Shown in pieces: positions 17,454-25,775 of a stretch of 46,338 nucleotides of DNA. Numbering within the stretch: position 1 is the first letter of the stretch; each line of letters starts with the position of its first letter. The notes below the pieces were generated by a model. It was not told the DNA's origin, did not search any database, and saw only the letters and a program-made list of their open reading frames with translations. The stretch covers positions 1 through 46,338 of the forward strand of contig NZ_JASZ02000020.1 of the NCBI RefSeq assembly GCF_000735695.2, written 5' to 3'. Source of the stretch: Kaistella haifensis DSM 19056. Lineage in GTDB: Bacteria > Bacteroidota > Bacteroidia > Flavobacteriales > Weeksellaceae. The translations under genes were made by a program, and so were the position numbers.

Positions 17454-17702
17454 AATAAAAAGGTATTTTAATTGAAACCGATAATCAGCTAATCCTTTAT
17501 GAATAAGCCTCACTATCTTGTAGTTATCTTCTACGAATATACAAATTTTTAAAATAGATTATCAGTAGTAAATCTATATTTTACATAGATATTCTATTGA
17601 CTTAGTATGGACTTACTATAGAGATATGGCGAAGATGATAGCACTATGATTGGGCTTAAGGTTGAATATAGAATGGAGAAAGGTTGAAGTAAATAAACAA
17701 AA

Positions 17703-17727
17703 AAAGCGGAAAATTACTTTCCGCTTT
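17703..17727 (-). terminator. Terminator of the pyrG-yidC transcript
   Basis: AAAGCGGAAA and TTTCCGCTTT form a perfect 10-bp stem with a five-base loop, 26 bases after the yidC stop, followed by T residues on the minus strand. Confidence 0.9.
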
Positions 17728-17752
17728 ATAAATTATTCAGGTTGAAGAAGGG

Positions 17753-19570
17753 TTATTTCTTTTTGCCAGGTTGTTGTTGCTGTTGCATTTTTTGTTGTTC
17801 CTGTGCTTTTTCCATCATTTCTCGCATTCTTTTCTGGAATTTGCCTTCTTTTTTCGGCTCTTTTTGTTTGTTAGCTTGAATTTGAGCATGGATTTTTTTC
17901 TCATCAAGAATCCAATATTTAATGACTAAAATGATAAGGATGTTGATGGCATTTGAAACGAAGTAATACCAAGATAATCCGGAAGCTGAAGTGTTTAGGA
18001 AGAATAGGAAAGTAATCGGGAAGATGTACATCAATACTTTCATATTCGGCATGCCTTCTTGCTGTGGTTGCTGCATGTTTCCGGAAGTCATTACCGTATA
18101 AATTAAAATCACTACCGTACACGCAATCGCGAAAATACTTAAATGCTCACCCAGGAAAGGAATATTGAACGGAAGCTTAATCACATCATCGTAAGCAGTC
18201 AAATCTTTTGCGAACCAGAAACTTTTACCTCTAAGGTCAATCATATTCGGGAAGAATCGGAACAGGGCATAGAAAATCGGGACCTGAAGCAATGCCGGTA
18301 AACAGCCTGCCATTTGGTTCACTCCAGCTTTTCGGTAGATGGCCATGATTTCCTGTTGCTTTTTCATCGGATCTGCATCCTTGAATTTGGCATTGACCTC
18401 ATCGATTTCCGGGCGAATTACCTTCATCATTGCACTCAGTTTATGCTGCTTGAACATGACCGGTGAAAGAATGATTTTCACAATAATCGTCATTAAGAAA
18501 ATAACCCAACCTGCTGCTAATCCCCAACTGGAGATCAGGTTGTACATCGGGATAAAGAACCATCTGTTCAAACTTCCGATAAACGACCAACCTAATGGGA
18601 GTAACTCGTCAAAATTTTTGTTGTAAGATTTTAATAAAGGCAAATCCAATGGCATAAAGTACCATTTGAAGTTTTGGTTTAGTTCGTTTCCTGCCAAATC
18701 TACTTGTCCGTTGAAGTTGAATTTTTTCAGGAATTCGCCTTCTTCGATCATCTCTTGGGAGCCTTTAGAGTTTTTGAAACCGTGCTGAGGTTCAATTACG
18801 GCCGAGAAAAACTGTTGTTTCACAGCAAGCCAGTTCAGTGTTTCGTCGGGTTCTTCCATAGTGGTTCTACCGTCGTAATCGAAACTCTTGTAATTGTTGA
18901 AACTGTAATTAAATTCGGTGTGCGTCTGTTCCTGTGAACGGCCTTTCTCCATTTGTCTTGCGCTAAAGTCCCACACAAAATCAGCTTTGGAATCTGCTAC
19001 CAAACGCGATAAACCTTGGGTTTTCACATTGAAATCAACGGTGTATTTATCCAACAAAGTATAGATGAATTGGATCACGGCACCATTGGCATTAGCTTGC
19101 ATGGTTACGCTGTTTCCGTTCTGAATCGGGATAAAAACTAAATCCTTAGTATTAAAGGTTTTGCCTGTTTTATCTTTGAATTGAAATCCGTAAGAAGAAT
19201 TGTTTTTATCAAAAATCAATAAATCCTTGTCGTTTTTGTCAGTATTTTTATTGTAAGCTTTATACTCGTTAAGCTGCACAGTAGTGATTTGCCCGCCCAA
19301 AGTAGAAATTCCTACGGTCAATTCTTTGTTTTTCAGTTGTACCTGCTGGATGGAAGTGGTCTTAACACTGTCGTTCAAGTTGGTCACCAAAGCGGGTTTG
19401 GTGGTGTTTTGTACTGCGGTTTGCGTGGTTTGAGCTTTGTTTTGTGCATCCAGTAATGCTTGTTCTTGGGTTTGCTTGTTTTGGAAATAAAACATCGCAC
19501 CGATAAGAATGAGTGAAAACAGGGCGAAACTGATCAGTTGATTTTTATCTAAACCGTTATTTTGCTGCAT
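17753..19570 (-). CDS. yidC: Membrane protein insertase YidC
   Basis: A 605-residue inner-membrane protein that inserts and folds membrane proteins alone or with SecYEG. It has an N-terminal transmembrane helix (residues ~10-26), a large periplasmic beta domain (~60-340) and the conserved C-terminal five-helix core from ~350 (SSWGLAAGWVIFLMTIIVKI, then MAGCLPALLQVPIFYALFRF). The cytosolic tail is rich in Lys and Gln and ends QQQQQPGKKK, suited to contact ribosomes. It lies downstream of pyrG, an order common in Bacteroidota; a hairpin between them means it may be expressed by read-through or from its own promoter. Confidence 0.95.
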   Translation of the reverse strand: MQQNNGLDKNQLISFALFSLILIGAMFYFQNKQTQEQALLDAQNKAQTTQTAVQNTTKPALVTNLNDSVKTTSIQQVQLKNKELTVGISTLGGQITTVQLNEYKAYNKNTDKNDKDLLIFDKNNSSYGFQFKDKTGKTFNTKDLVFIPIQNGNSVTMQANANGAVIQFIYTLLDKYTVDFNVKTQGLSRLVADSKADFVWDFSARQMEKGRSQEQTHTEFNYSFNNYKSFDYDGRTTMEEPDETLNWLAVKQQFFSAVIEPQHGFKNSKGSQEMIEEGEFLKKFNFNGQVDLAGNELNQNFKWYFMPLDLPLLKSYNKNFDELLPLGWSFIGSLNRWFFIPMYNLISSWGLAAGWVIFLMTIIVKIILSPVMFKQHKLSAMMKVIRPEIDEVNAKFKDADPMKKQQEIMAIYRKAGVNQMAGCLPALLQVPIFYALFRFFPNMIDLRGKSFWFAKDLTAYDDVIKLPFNIPFLGEHLSIFAIACTVVILIYTVMTSGNMQQPQQEGMPNMKVLMYIFPITFLFFLNTSASGLSWYYFVSNAINILIILVIKYWILDEKKIHAQIQANKQKEPKKEGKFQKRMREMMEKAQEQQKMQQQQQPGKKK

Positions 19571-19695
19571 CTTTTTTAATTGATTATTTGATGATTAGGC
19601 AGGTTTTTGTTCAAACACTGGACCTTTTAATTTTGGCTGACAAAAATACAGAATTTTTTGTCAATGAAGAATATTTTGTCAACTCATTTAAAAAC

Positions 19696-19730
19696 AGAGA
19701 GATAAAAAACATGGCGTCTTTTATCTCTCT
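19696..19730 (-). terminator. 12-bp hairpin after pyrG (terminator or attenuator)
   Basis: AGAGAGATAAAA and TTTTATCTCTCT pair perfectly. On the minus strand the hairpin begins 6 bases after the pyrG stop and is followed by GTTTTTAAA. It may reduce transcription into yidC. Confidence 0.8.
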
Positions 19731-19735
19731 GGAAT

Positions 19736-21343
19736 TTATTTTTTGGTTGCTGCTTTTATCAATGCTTTAAAGAGCGGATGAGGTGATGCTACCGTACTCT
19801 TGTATTCTGGGTGATACTGCACACCGACGTAGAAAGGATGGTTTTTAAGTTCCAGGGTTTCCACCAATCCGGTTTCCGGGTTCAATCCGGTAGGAGCAAG
19901 TCCATTCTTTTCGAATTCTTCTTTGTACTCGGAATTAAATTCGTATCGGTGGCGGTGTCTTTCGGAGATGTTTTTGGCTCCGTATATTTCAAAAAGTGTT
20001 GAGTTGGGTTTCAGGCTGCATTTCCATGCGCCCAATCTCATGGTTCCGCCTTTGTGAACTACGTTTTTCTGTTCTTCCATTAATGAAATTACCGGATCGG
20101 GAGTGGAAGTGTCGAATTCCATAGAGTTGGCTTTGGCGTATCCTAAAACGTTTCTGGCAAACTCAATCGTCATGATTTGCATTCCTAAACATATTCCTAA
20201 TAAAGGAATATTATTTTCACGCGCGAATTTGGCTGCGGAAATTTTACCTTCTATACCTCTGTCACCAAATCCTGGTGCAATCAGCATTCCGTCGATTCCT
20301 CTTAGGGTTTCCTGAATATTAGCTTCGGTGAGGTCGCCACTATACACCCATCGTACATTAACCTCGGTTTCCAGATCTGCTCCTGCGTGGATAAATGCCT
20401 CAGCAATAGATTTATAGGAGTCTTGAAGAGAAACATATTTACCAACCAAAGCAATTTCGACCGTTTTTTTAGGGTTTTGGTACCTTTTCAGGAAACCTTT
20501 CCAATCTTTTAGATCAGCCTCTTTGTCGGATTTCAGGTTGAGCTCCTTTAAAACAACATCATCAAAGTTTTGTTTTTGCAAATAAAGCGGAACTTCATAG
20601 ATAGTTTCGAGGTCGCGACATTCAATGACATTATCTAATGAAACATTGCAGAACTGAGCGAGTTTTGCACGCTGTTCTTTTGGGATTTTATGCTCGGTGC
20701 GACATACCAAAACGTCGGCTTGGATACCGCTTTCCATCAGTTGACGCACGGAGTGCTGTGATGGTTTGGTTTTGAGTTCACCGCTGGAAGCAAGGTAAGG
20801 AAGCAATGTGAGGTGAATCACCATAGAATTACTTTCGCCGAGTTCCCACTTCAACTGTCGTACACTTTCAATATAAGGAAGCGACTCGATGTCGCCTACC
20901 GTTCCACCTATTTCGGTGATGATGATATCGTAATTTTGTTTAGCAAGAATTTTTATTCTTCGCTTAATTTCATTGGTGATGTGAGGGATTACCTGTACTG
21001 TTTTCCCCAAGAAATCACCTTTTCTTTCTTTCTCGATAACGGTTTGGTAGATTTTCCCGGTCGTTACGTTATTGTTTTGCGAAGTGGCAGAATTCAGGAA
21101 TCTTTCGTAGTGTCCCAAATCCAGATCTGTTTCCGCGCCATCTTCGGTAACGTAGCATTCGCCGTGTTCATAAGGATTTAAGGTTCCTGGGTCGATATTG
21201 ATATAAGGATCAAGCTTTTGAATAGTGACATTGAAGCCTCGGGATTTTAGGAGAAGTCCCAAAGAAGCGGAAACAATTCCTTTTCCCAAAGACGAAGTTA
21301 CACCTCCCGTTACGAAGATGTATTTGGTGTTCTTTTTACTCAT
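19736..21343 (-). CDS. pyrG: CTP synthase
   Basis: A 535-residue enzyme that converts UTP to CTP with ATP and glutamine. The N-terminal synthetase domain starts KYIFVTGGVTSSLGKGI (P-loop-like) and has the GECYVTEDGAETDLDLGHYERF segment. The C-terminal class I glutamine amidotransferase domain has LLGICLGMQ with the nucleophilic Cys, and HPEYKS with the catalytic His and Glu. The start at 21343 (MSKKNTKY) is preferred over a frame extension of 12 codons upstream, which would overlap the promoter. Confidence 0.96.
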   Translation of the reverse strand: MSKKNTKYIFVTGGVTSSLGKGIVSASLGLLLKSRGFNVTIQKLDPYINIDPGTLNPYEHGECYVTEDGAETDLDLGHYERFLNSATSQNNNVTTGKIYQTVIEKERKGDFLGKTVQVIPHITNEIKRRIKILAKQNYDIIITEIGGTVGDIESLPYIESVRQLKWELGESNSMVIHLTLLPYLASSGELKTKPSQHSVRQLMESGIQADVLVCRTEHKIPKEQRAKLAQFCNVSLDNVIECRDLETIYEVPLYLQKQNFDDVVLKELNLKSDKEADLKDWKGFLKRYQNPKKTVEIALVGKYVSLQDSYKSIAEAFIHAGADLETEVNVRWVYSGDLTEANIQETLRGIDGMLIAPGFGDRGIEGKISAAKFARENNIPLLGICLGMQIMTIEFARNVLGYAKANSMEFDTSTPDPVISLMEEQKNVVHKGGTMRLGAWKCSLKPNSTLFEIYGAKNISERHRHRYEFNSEYKEEFEKNGLAPTGLNPETGLVETLELKNHPFYVGVQYHPEYKSTVASPHPLFKALIKAATKK

Positions 21344-21358
21344 TAGATTAGGTTTGTG

Positions 21359-21391
21359 CAAAGTTAAGTGAATTTGCAACGCGGGACAAAT
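21359..21391 (-). promoter_or_regulatory. Candidate promoter of pyrG
   Basis: On the minus strand TTTG (21388-21391) and, 21 bases later, AACTTTTG (21359-21366), one mismatch from TAnnTTTG. The pyrG ATG is 16 bases further on. Confidence 0.5.
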
Positions 21392-21571
21392 TAATACTGT
21401 CGAAAGTCATGAAAATTAAGATGGATGATTGAAAAATTTTCAATATGTTGGTCTTCAAACAGTTAAAGCTTGATTGGGGTAAGAAATGTCATTTTTAATT
21501 ACGAAAAAGTGCGCTTAACTTTACACTAGAAAATAGGTCCAAGAAACAGAAAACAATTAAATATTAAAGAA

Positions 21572-22100
21572 ATGAAAAATACTCTTAAATCCGTAATGCT
21601 CCTGTTCGCTGTTACTTTTTTTGGTTTTGTAAATGCACAAAACATTACAGGTAAATCTACAAAAATCGCTGTTGACGGAACTTCTCCAATGCACGACTGG
21701 ACCATGACCTCCTCTTCCGCTAATTTCAGCGGTACCATTAACGGAAACGCCATTACCAATGTTAAATTCAATATGCCTGTAAAAAACCTGAAAAGTACCA
21801 AAGGAAAAATGATGGATAACAAAGCTTATGACGCTCTGAAAGCTGATAAAGCCCCGAACATCAGTTTCACTGCGACTTCATTAAGTGTAGGTAAAGGTAA
21901 TTTAGCCGGAAAACTCACAATAGCAGGAGTTACAAAAGACGTCAGCTTCCCGGTAAATGTAGTTAAAAACGGTGCATCTTATAATATTACAGGAACAGAA
22001 AACCTTAAATTATCGGATTTCGGAATGGAAAGACCAGGTTTTATGGGTATAAAAAACCGGTGATGCGATTAAGGTTACGGTAAATATTGTTGCCAAGTAG
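21572..22100 (+). pseudogene. YceI family protein, frameshifted near its 3' end
   Basis: A lipocalin-like YceI domain protein with a signal peptide (cleavage after FGFVNA). Family features include MHDWTM near the start, the NLKSTKGKMMDNKAYDALK segment and DFGMERPGFMG near the end. The frame as given stops at 22061-22063 after GIKNR (163 residues). If one A of the six at 22051-22056 is removed, the frame continues GIKTGDAIKVTVNIVAK and stops at 22098-22100, which is the normal C-terminus of the family. This is either a real one-base insertion or a homopolymer sequencing error. YceI proteins bind long isoprenoid-like lipids in the periplasm. Confidence 0.85.
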
Positions 22101-22120
22101 TATCATATATTTTCTTACAA

Positions 22121-22148
22121 AATAACCGCTCAGAGGCGGTTATTTTTT
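22121..22148 (+). terminator. Terminator of the yceI gene
   Basis: AATAACCGC (22121-22129) and GCGGTTATT (22136-22144) form a 9-bp stem followed by a T run. Its position after 22100, and not after 22063, supports the longer original reading frame. Confidence 0.88.
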
Positions 22149-22193
22149 TGACTAAAATCTGCTTAATTGAAAAAAAAGCAGGAAATTCGCAAC

Positions 22194-23540
22194 ATGGCAA
22201 AAGTGAAAAAAGCATATTTCTGTCAGAACTGCGGGACACAATACCCACAGTGGCTCGGGCAGTGCAAAAACTGCGGCGAATGGAATACTTTGGTAGAAGA
22301 AATTGTTGAAAAATCCCCTGCTAAAAGCTATTCCGACCGATCGAAACAGCATATCATCAATATTATTGAAGTAGAAACTTACGAAGAACCGAGAATTAAA
22401 ACTCCTTCCGAAGAACTCAATCGTGTTTTGGGTGGCGGAATTGTTTTAGGTTCTGTTACTTTAATCGGTGGCGAACCGGGAATCGGAAAATCTACATTGC
22501 TTCTTCAACTGGCTTTGAAAATGAAGAAAAAAATTCTTTATGTTTCCGGTGAAGAAAGTGCTTCCCAAATTAAAATGCGTGCCGATCGATTGACGGAACT
22601 TCAGAATCCACATTGCTATCTTTTCACTGAAACTTCATTAGAAAAAATTCTTCATGAAGCCAAAAAATTAGCTCCCGATTTTGTAATTATCGACTCCATT
22701 CAAACCCTGCAAAGTCAGTTGATTGAAAGTTCGCCCGGAACCGTTTCCCAAATTCGCGAGTGCTCCAATGAAATTATAAAATTCGCCAAGGAAACCAATA
22801 CGCCTGTTTTCCTGGTTGGACATATCACTAAAGACGGACAAATTGCCGGACCGAAAGTTCTGGAACACATGGTCGATGTTGTTTTGAATTTTGACGGCGA
22901 CCGAAATCATCTGTTCCGATTATTGCGCGCCAATAAAAACCGTTTTGGTTCTACCGCCGAAATCGGGATTTACGAAATGGTTTCGCAAGGATTGAAAGAG
23001 ATTAAAAATCCATCAGAAATTTTGATCACCAAGAAGTTTGAGGAACTTTCCGGAAATTCAGTTGCGGTAACTTTAGAAGGTAATCGCCCGATGCTTATCG
23101 AAATTCAGGCATTGGTAAGTACCGCGGTTTACGGAACGCCACAAAGAAGTTGTACAGGTTTCGATTCGAAACGGCTTAATATGTTGTTAGCCGTTCTGGA
23201 AAAACGTGCAGGTTTTCAGTTGGGTGCGAAAGACGTTTTCCTGAACATCACAGGCGGAATCAAAACTGATGATCCTGCTTTGGATTTGGCGGTGGTTGCT
23301 TCGGTTTTATCGAGCAACGAAGATGTTGCCATTTCCGAGCATTTCTGTTTTGCCGGAGAAATAGGGTTGAGCGGAGAAATTCGTCCTGTTTCCCAAATAG
23401 GACAGCGAATTTCAGAAGCCGAAAAATTGGGTTATGACAAGATTTTTGTCTCTAATTTAAATAAAATTCCAAAAAAGAATTTCGGGATTACAATTGTTGA
23501 GGTAAGTAAAATTGAGGATTTTCATGAGCACCTTTTTTAG
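22194..23540 (+). CDS. radA: DNA repair protein RadA (Sms)
   Basis: A 448-residue RecA-related ATPase that helps process recombination intermediates. It has an N-terminal zinc finger with Cys10, Cys13, Cys24 and Cys27 (CQNCG and CKNCG), the Walker A motif GGEPGIGKST, the RadA-specific KNRFG motif and a C-terminal Lon-like domain (GGIKTDDPALDLAVVASVLS). The ATG at 22194 is preferred to a TTG nine codons upstream because it starts MAKVKKAYFCQNCG, the usual N-terminus. Confidence 0.95.
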   Translation: MAKVKKAYFCQNCGTQYPQWLGQCKNCGEWNTLVEEIVEKSPAKSYSDRSKQHIINIIEVETYEEPRIKTPSEELNRVLGGGIVLGSVTLIGGEPGIGKSTLLLQLALKMKKKILYVSGEESASQIKMRADRLTELQNPHCYLFTETSLEKILHEAKKLAPDFVIIDSIQTLQSQLIESSPGTVSQIRECSNEIIKFAKETNTPVFLVGHITKDGQIAGPKVLEHMVDVVLNFDGDRNHLFRLLRANKNRFGSTAEIGIYEMVSQGLKEIKNPSEILITKKFEELSGNSVAVTLEGNRPMLIEIQALVSTAVYGTPQRSCTGFDSKRLNMLLAVLEKRAGFQLGAKDVFLNITGGIKTDDPALDLAVVASVLSSNEDVAISEHFCFAGEIGLSGEIRPVSQIGQRISEAEKLGYDKIFVSNLNKIPKKNFGITIVEVSKIEDFHEHLF

Positions 23541-23550
23541 AAGTAGGATG

Positions 23551-23615
23551 TTTGGAGGATGGAGTATGAATTTTGGAGGATGGAGTATTAGGTATGAAGT
23601 ATGAATTTTGAAGTG
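23551..23615. repeat. Low-complexity tandem repeat left of the four-helix-bundle gene
   Basis: Two copies of TTTGGAGGATGGAGTAT with period 21 (23551 and 23572), followed by TATGAAGTATGAATTTTGAAG. The word TTTGGAGGATG recurs in inverted orientation just after the gene (ending at about 24099). Confidence 0.75.
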
Positions 23616-23655
23616 GTGTTTACAGTATAGAAATAATTTATAAAAAAGTGAAGTT

Positions 23656-24009
23656 ATGGGTGATATAGTCCGTGATTTGAGTTTCCAGTTTGCTTTGGAT
23701 ATCATTGAACTTTATAAATATTTAGTTTCTGAAAAGAAAGAATTGGTGATGAGTAAGCAGTTATTGCGATCCGGAACTTCTGTAGGAGCGAATCTTCGCG
23801 AGGCTAAAAACGCACAGTCACCGGCAGATTTTATCCATAAAAATGCCGTTGCCCAGAAGGAGTGTGATGAATCCCTCTACTGGCTGGAACTTTTGAATGC
23901 ATCAGGATATATTTCAGAAAGTAAATTTCAAGAACTGAATGAAAAGGCAACTTCTTTATTAAAGATTATTAAAAGTATCATCCTCACCAAAAAACAAAAT
24001 TTAAAATAA
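23656..24009 (+). CDS. Four-helix bundle protein (23S rRNA intervening-sequence family)
   Basis: A 117-residue all-helical protein of the S23/IVP family: a start with basic residues, LSFQFALDIIELYKYL, then the family signature LLRSGTSVGANLREAKNAQSPADFIHK, then CDESLYWLELL. These proteins form pentameric bundles; relatives are encoded in rRNA intervening sequences and next to diversity-generating retroelements (Avd). Neither an rRNA gene nor a reverse transcriptase is present here. The gene is enclosed by inverted low-complexity repeats, which suggests that it moves as a small cassette. Cellular function is unknown. Confidence 0.85.
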   Translation: MGDIVRDLSFQFALDIIELYKYLVSEKKELVMSKQLLRSGTSVGANLREAKNAQSPADFIHKNAVAQKECDESLYWLELLNASGYISESKFQELNEKATSLLKIIKSIILTKKQNLK

Positions 24010-24020
24010 ACATTTGTTCA

Positions 24021-24099
24021 AACTCCAAACTCCAAACTCCAAACTTCAAACCTCATCCTTGATCCTCCATCCTTCTTACTTCATCCATCATCCTCCAAA
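24021..24099. repeat. Low-complexity repeat right of the four-helix-bundle gene
   Basis: Four 7-bp units of the AACTCCA type (24021-24048), then a C/T-rich run ending CATCATCCTCCAAA just before the acpH start. The end is the reverse complement of the word that begins the left-hand repeat. Confidence 0.7.
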
Positions 24100-24101
24100 T
24101 T

Positions 24102-24680
24102 ATGAATTTCCTTGCCCATTCTTATCTTACGTTTTCCGATGAACAGATTGTCGGGCAGTTTTTGGAAGATTTTATCCGAAACAAAGACCGTTTTTCTTTC
24201 CCTAAGAAAATCGGACAAGGAATTACTTTGCATCGCGCGATTGATACTTTTACCGACGCGCATCAGGAAATTCATGAAGCTAAAAAGGTGTTCAGTCCTT
24301 TGGTGAGGCTTTATGCGGGTGCTTTTGTGGATGTGTCTTTTGATTATTTCTTGGCCAATTCTTTACCCGATAAAACATTGAAAGACCATTCCGAAAGGGT
24401 GTATCGGGTTTTGAGAAATCATGAAATGTTTTTGCCGGAAAACTTCCTTCGAATGCTCAATCACATGGAAAAAGACAATTGGTTGTACAATTATCGGGAA
24501 GATTTAGGGATTAAATTTTCCATTCAAAATGTACTCAACAAAGCGAAATATTTAGATAAAGATACCGCTGTTTTTGATGCTTTTCTAAAACATAAAGCTC
24601 AGTTACAAGTTCATTTTGATGCGTTTTTCCCCGATGTTTTGGTGGAAGTTCAGCGAATTAATGAGACTTTTAACCATTAA
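24102..24680 (+). CDS. acpH: Acyl carrier protein phosphodiesterase
   Basis: A 192-residue HD-type phosphodiesterase that removes 4'-phosphopantetheine from acyl carrier protein. The N-terminus MNFLAHSYLTFSDEQIVGQF and the segment ITLHRAIDTFTDAHQEI match the AcpH family, with His and Asp residues placed as metal ligands. Length is normal. The stop codon shares the bases TTAA with the stop of the convergent DUF6702 gene, so the genes overlap by 4 bases. Confidence 0.88.
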   Translation: MNFLAHSYLTFSDEQIVGQFLEDFIRNKDRFSFPKKIGQGITLHRAIDTFTDAHQEIHEAKKVFSPLVRLYAGAFVDVSFDYFLANSLPDKTLKDHSERVYRVLRNHEMFLPENFLRMLNHMEKDNWLYNYREDLGIKFSIQNVLNKAKYLDKDTAVFDAFLKHKAQLQVHFDAFFPDVLVEVQRINETFNH

Positions 24681-25192
24681 AAATTCTGATATAAATACCG
24701 ATCCGGATAATTTAATCTCTGGCTTTTTCGGTTTCCGTTGACAATGATGTGGATAATGTTCATTTGGTCATCGAAAAAATTGTAGAGCAAACTTACAGCA
24801 GTTTCTACTTTTTTCGGAGGATTTGTTTTTTCAGATTCCAAATAGATGTTTACGGATTCGCTGTCTTCTTCGTAGCCAATGTAGTTGATTTTCAGGAATT
24901 TATTATCGGATTTTAGCTTTAGGTATTCTGCACAATATTGAATCAGGTAAGCGTTAATCTGGCTTTTGTATTTTTCATCATTAAAATGAAATGCTTTTCC
25001 GTATTTTTCTTTCAAGGCGTTTTCTAAATCATCCAAGAAAAACTTGCCACTTATTTCGAATGTTTTTGTTTTGGAATTATAGTTAAATTCAACAGAACCA
25101 ACATGATATGGATGTAAATCTTCGGTTGGGAATGACTTGGAAAAAGCTGTTGTAAATAAAAATGCAAAAAGGATTAGGAGGATTTTTTTCAT
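24677..25192 (-). CDS. DUF6702 family protein
   Basis: A 171-residue exported protein with a signal peptide (cleavage near residue 18). SFPTEDLHPYHVGSVEFNYN is followed by an alternating pattern typical of beta-strands. From memory, DUF6702 genes sit next to M1 peptidase and HupE-like genes in Flavobacteriia, and this neighbourhood repeats that grouping. The function is unknown. The ATG overlaps the stop of the toxin gene upstream (ATGA), so it is probably translated by coupling to the toxin-antitoxin mRNA. Confidence 0.75.
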   Translation of the reverse strand: MKKILLILFAFLFTTAFSKSFPTEDLHPYHVGSVEFNYNSKTKTFEISGKFFLDDLENALKEKYGKAFHFNDEKYKSQINAYLIQYCAEYLKLKSDNKFLKINYIGYEEDSESVNIYLESEKTNPPKKVETAVSLLYNFFDDQMNIIHIIVNGNRKSQRLNYPDRYLYQNF

Positions 25193-25491
25193 TTTAAAAG
25201 GTCGAGTATTTTTTTAGGATTTTGACGAAGGTCGAAAAACAATAGGATTTTGATTGAATTTTCATCTTCTTTTCGGAAAAACATTCTGATGTGTTTTTTA
25301 CCGATTAATGCGCTTCGGGTTTTGGATTGAGATTTTTGGTATTGCTTGTATTTTCCGGCTTCTAATTCATTAGTCACTTTTTTAATATCAAGTAATAAAT
25401 GAACAATTTCACGTTGTGGCCATATTTTTTCAAGAAATTCAATGTTTTCCCTTAAACTTTTCTTGGCTATTCTTGAGAATTCAACCTGCAT
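25189..25491 (-). CDS. RelE/ParE family toxin
   Basis: A 100-residue protein of the RelE/ParE fold: an N-terminal strand (MQVEFSRIAKKSLRENIEFL), two helices, and C-terminal strands (IRMFFRKEDENSIKILLFFDLRQNPKKILDL). Such toxins cleave mRNA at the ribosome or poison gyrase; the sequence does not decide which. The start overlaps the antitoxin gene by 25 bases and the stop overlaps the DUF6702 start by 4 bases. Confidence 0.88.
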   Translation of the reverse strand: MQVEFSRIAKKSLRENIEFLEKIWPQREIVHLLLDIKKVTNELEAGKYKQYQKSQSKTRSALIGKKHIRMFFRKEDENSIKILLFFDLRQNPKKILDLLK

Positions 25492-25709
25492 ATTTCATCA
25501 TCAATAAATTTAAAAAATTCTTCTTTTGAAATCATGTCTTCCTCCTTTAGGTTTTCACCGTATTTGTCGATGGCTTCGAAGATATGAGCAGGAACTCCTT
25601 CGATCATTTCATAGGGTTGTGGAAGAACTTTTACGCCCTTTAACCGCTCCAGAAGTTGTTTGATGAAATCGTAGTCTTCCTTGTTTTCTATTTCTATGGT
25701 GAGATTCAT
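25467..25709 (-). CDS. Antitoxin of the RelE/ParE system
   Basis: An 80-residue acidic protein in front of the toxin gene, the usual order in type II systems. The ATG at 25709 (MNLTIEIENKED) is preferred; six more codons are open upstream but cover the -10 region. The N-terminal part (LTIEIENKEDYDFIKQLLERL) could form a small dimerisation domain, and the C-terminal part (EEDMISKEEFFKFIDDEI) a helix that wraps the toxin. The family could not be named with certainty. Confidence 0.8.
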   Translation of the reverse strand: MNLTIEIENKEDYDFIKQLLERLKGVKVLPQPYEMIEGVPAHIFEAIDKYGENLKEEDMISKEEFFKFIDDEICRLNSQE

Positions 25710-25732
25710 CTTTGTAATTTTAAACAAAGTTA
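25710..25732 (-). promoter_or_regulatory. Toxin-antitoxin promoter with overlapping inverted repeat
   Basis: On the minus strand TAACTTTG (25725-25732) fits the -7 box. CTTTGT (25710-25715) and ACAAAG (25724-25729) form an inverted repeat that covers this box and the start region, as expected of an autoregulatory operator. Confidence 0.5.
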
Positions 25733-25775
25733 AAATAAATTTTGTATTATCGTGCCTCTAAAAATTATACGACAG

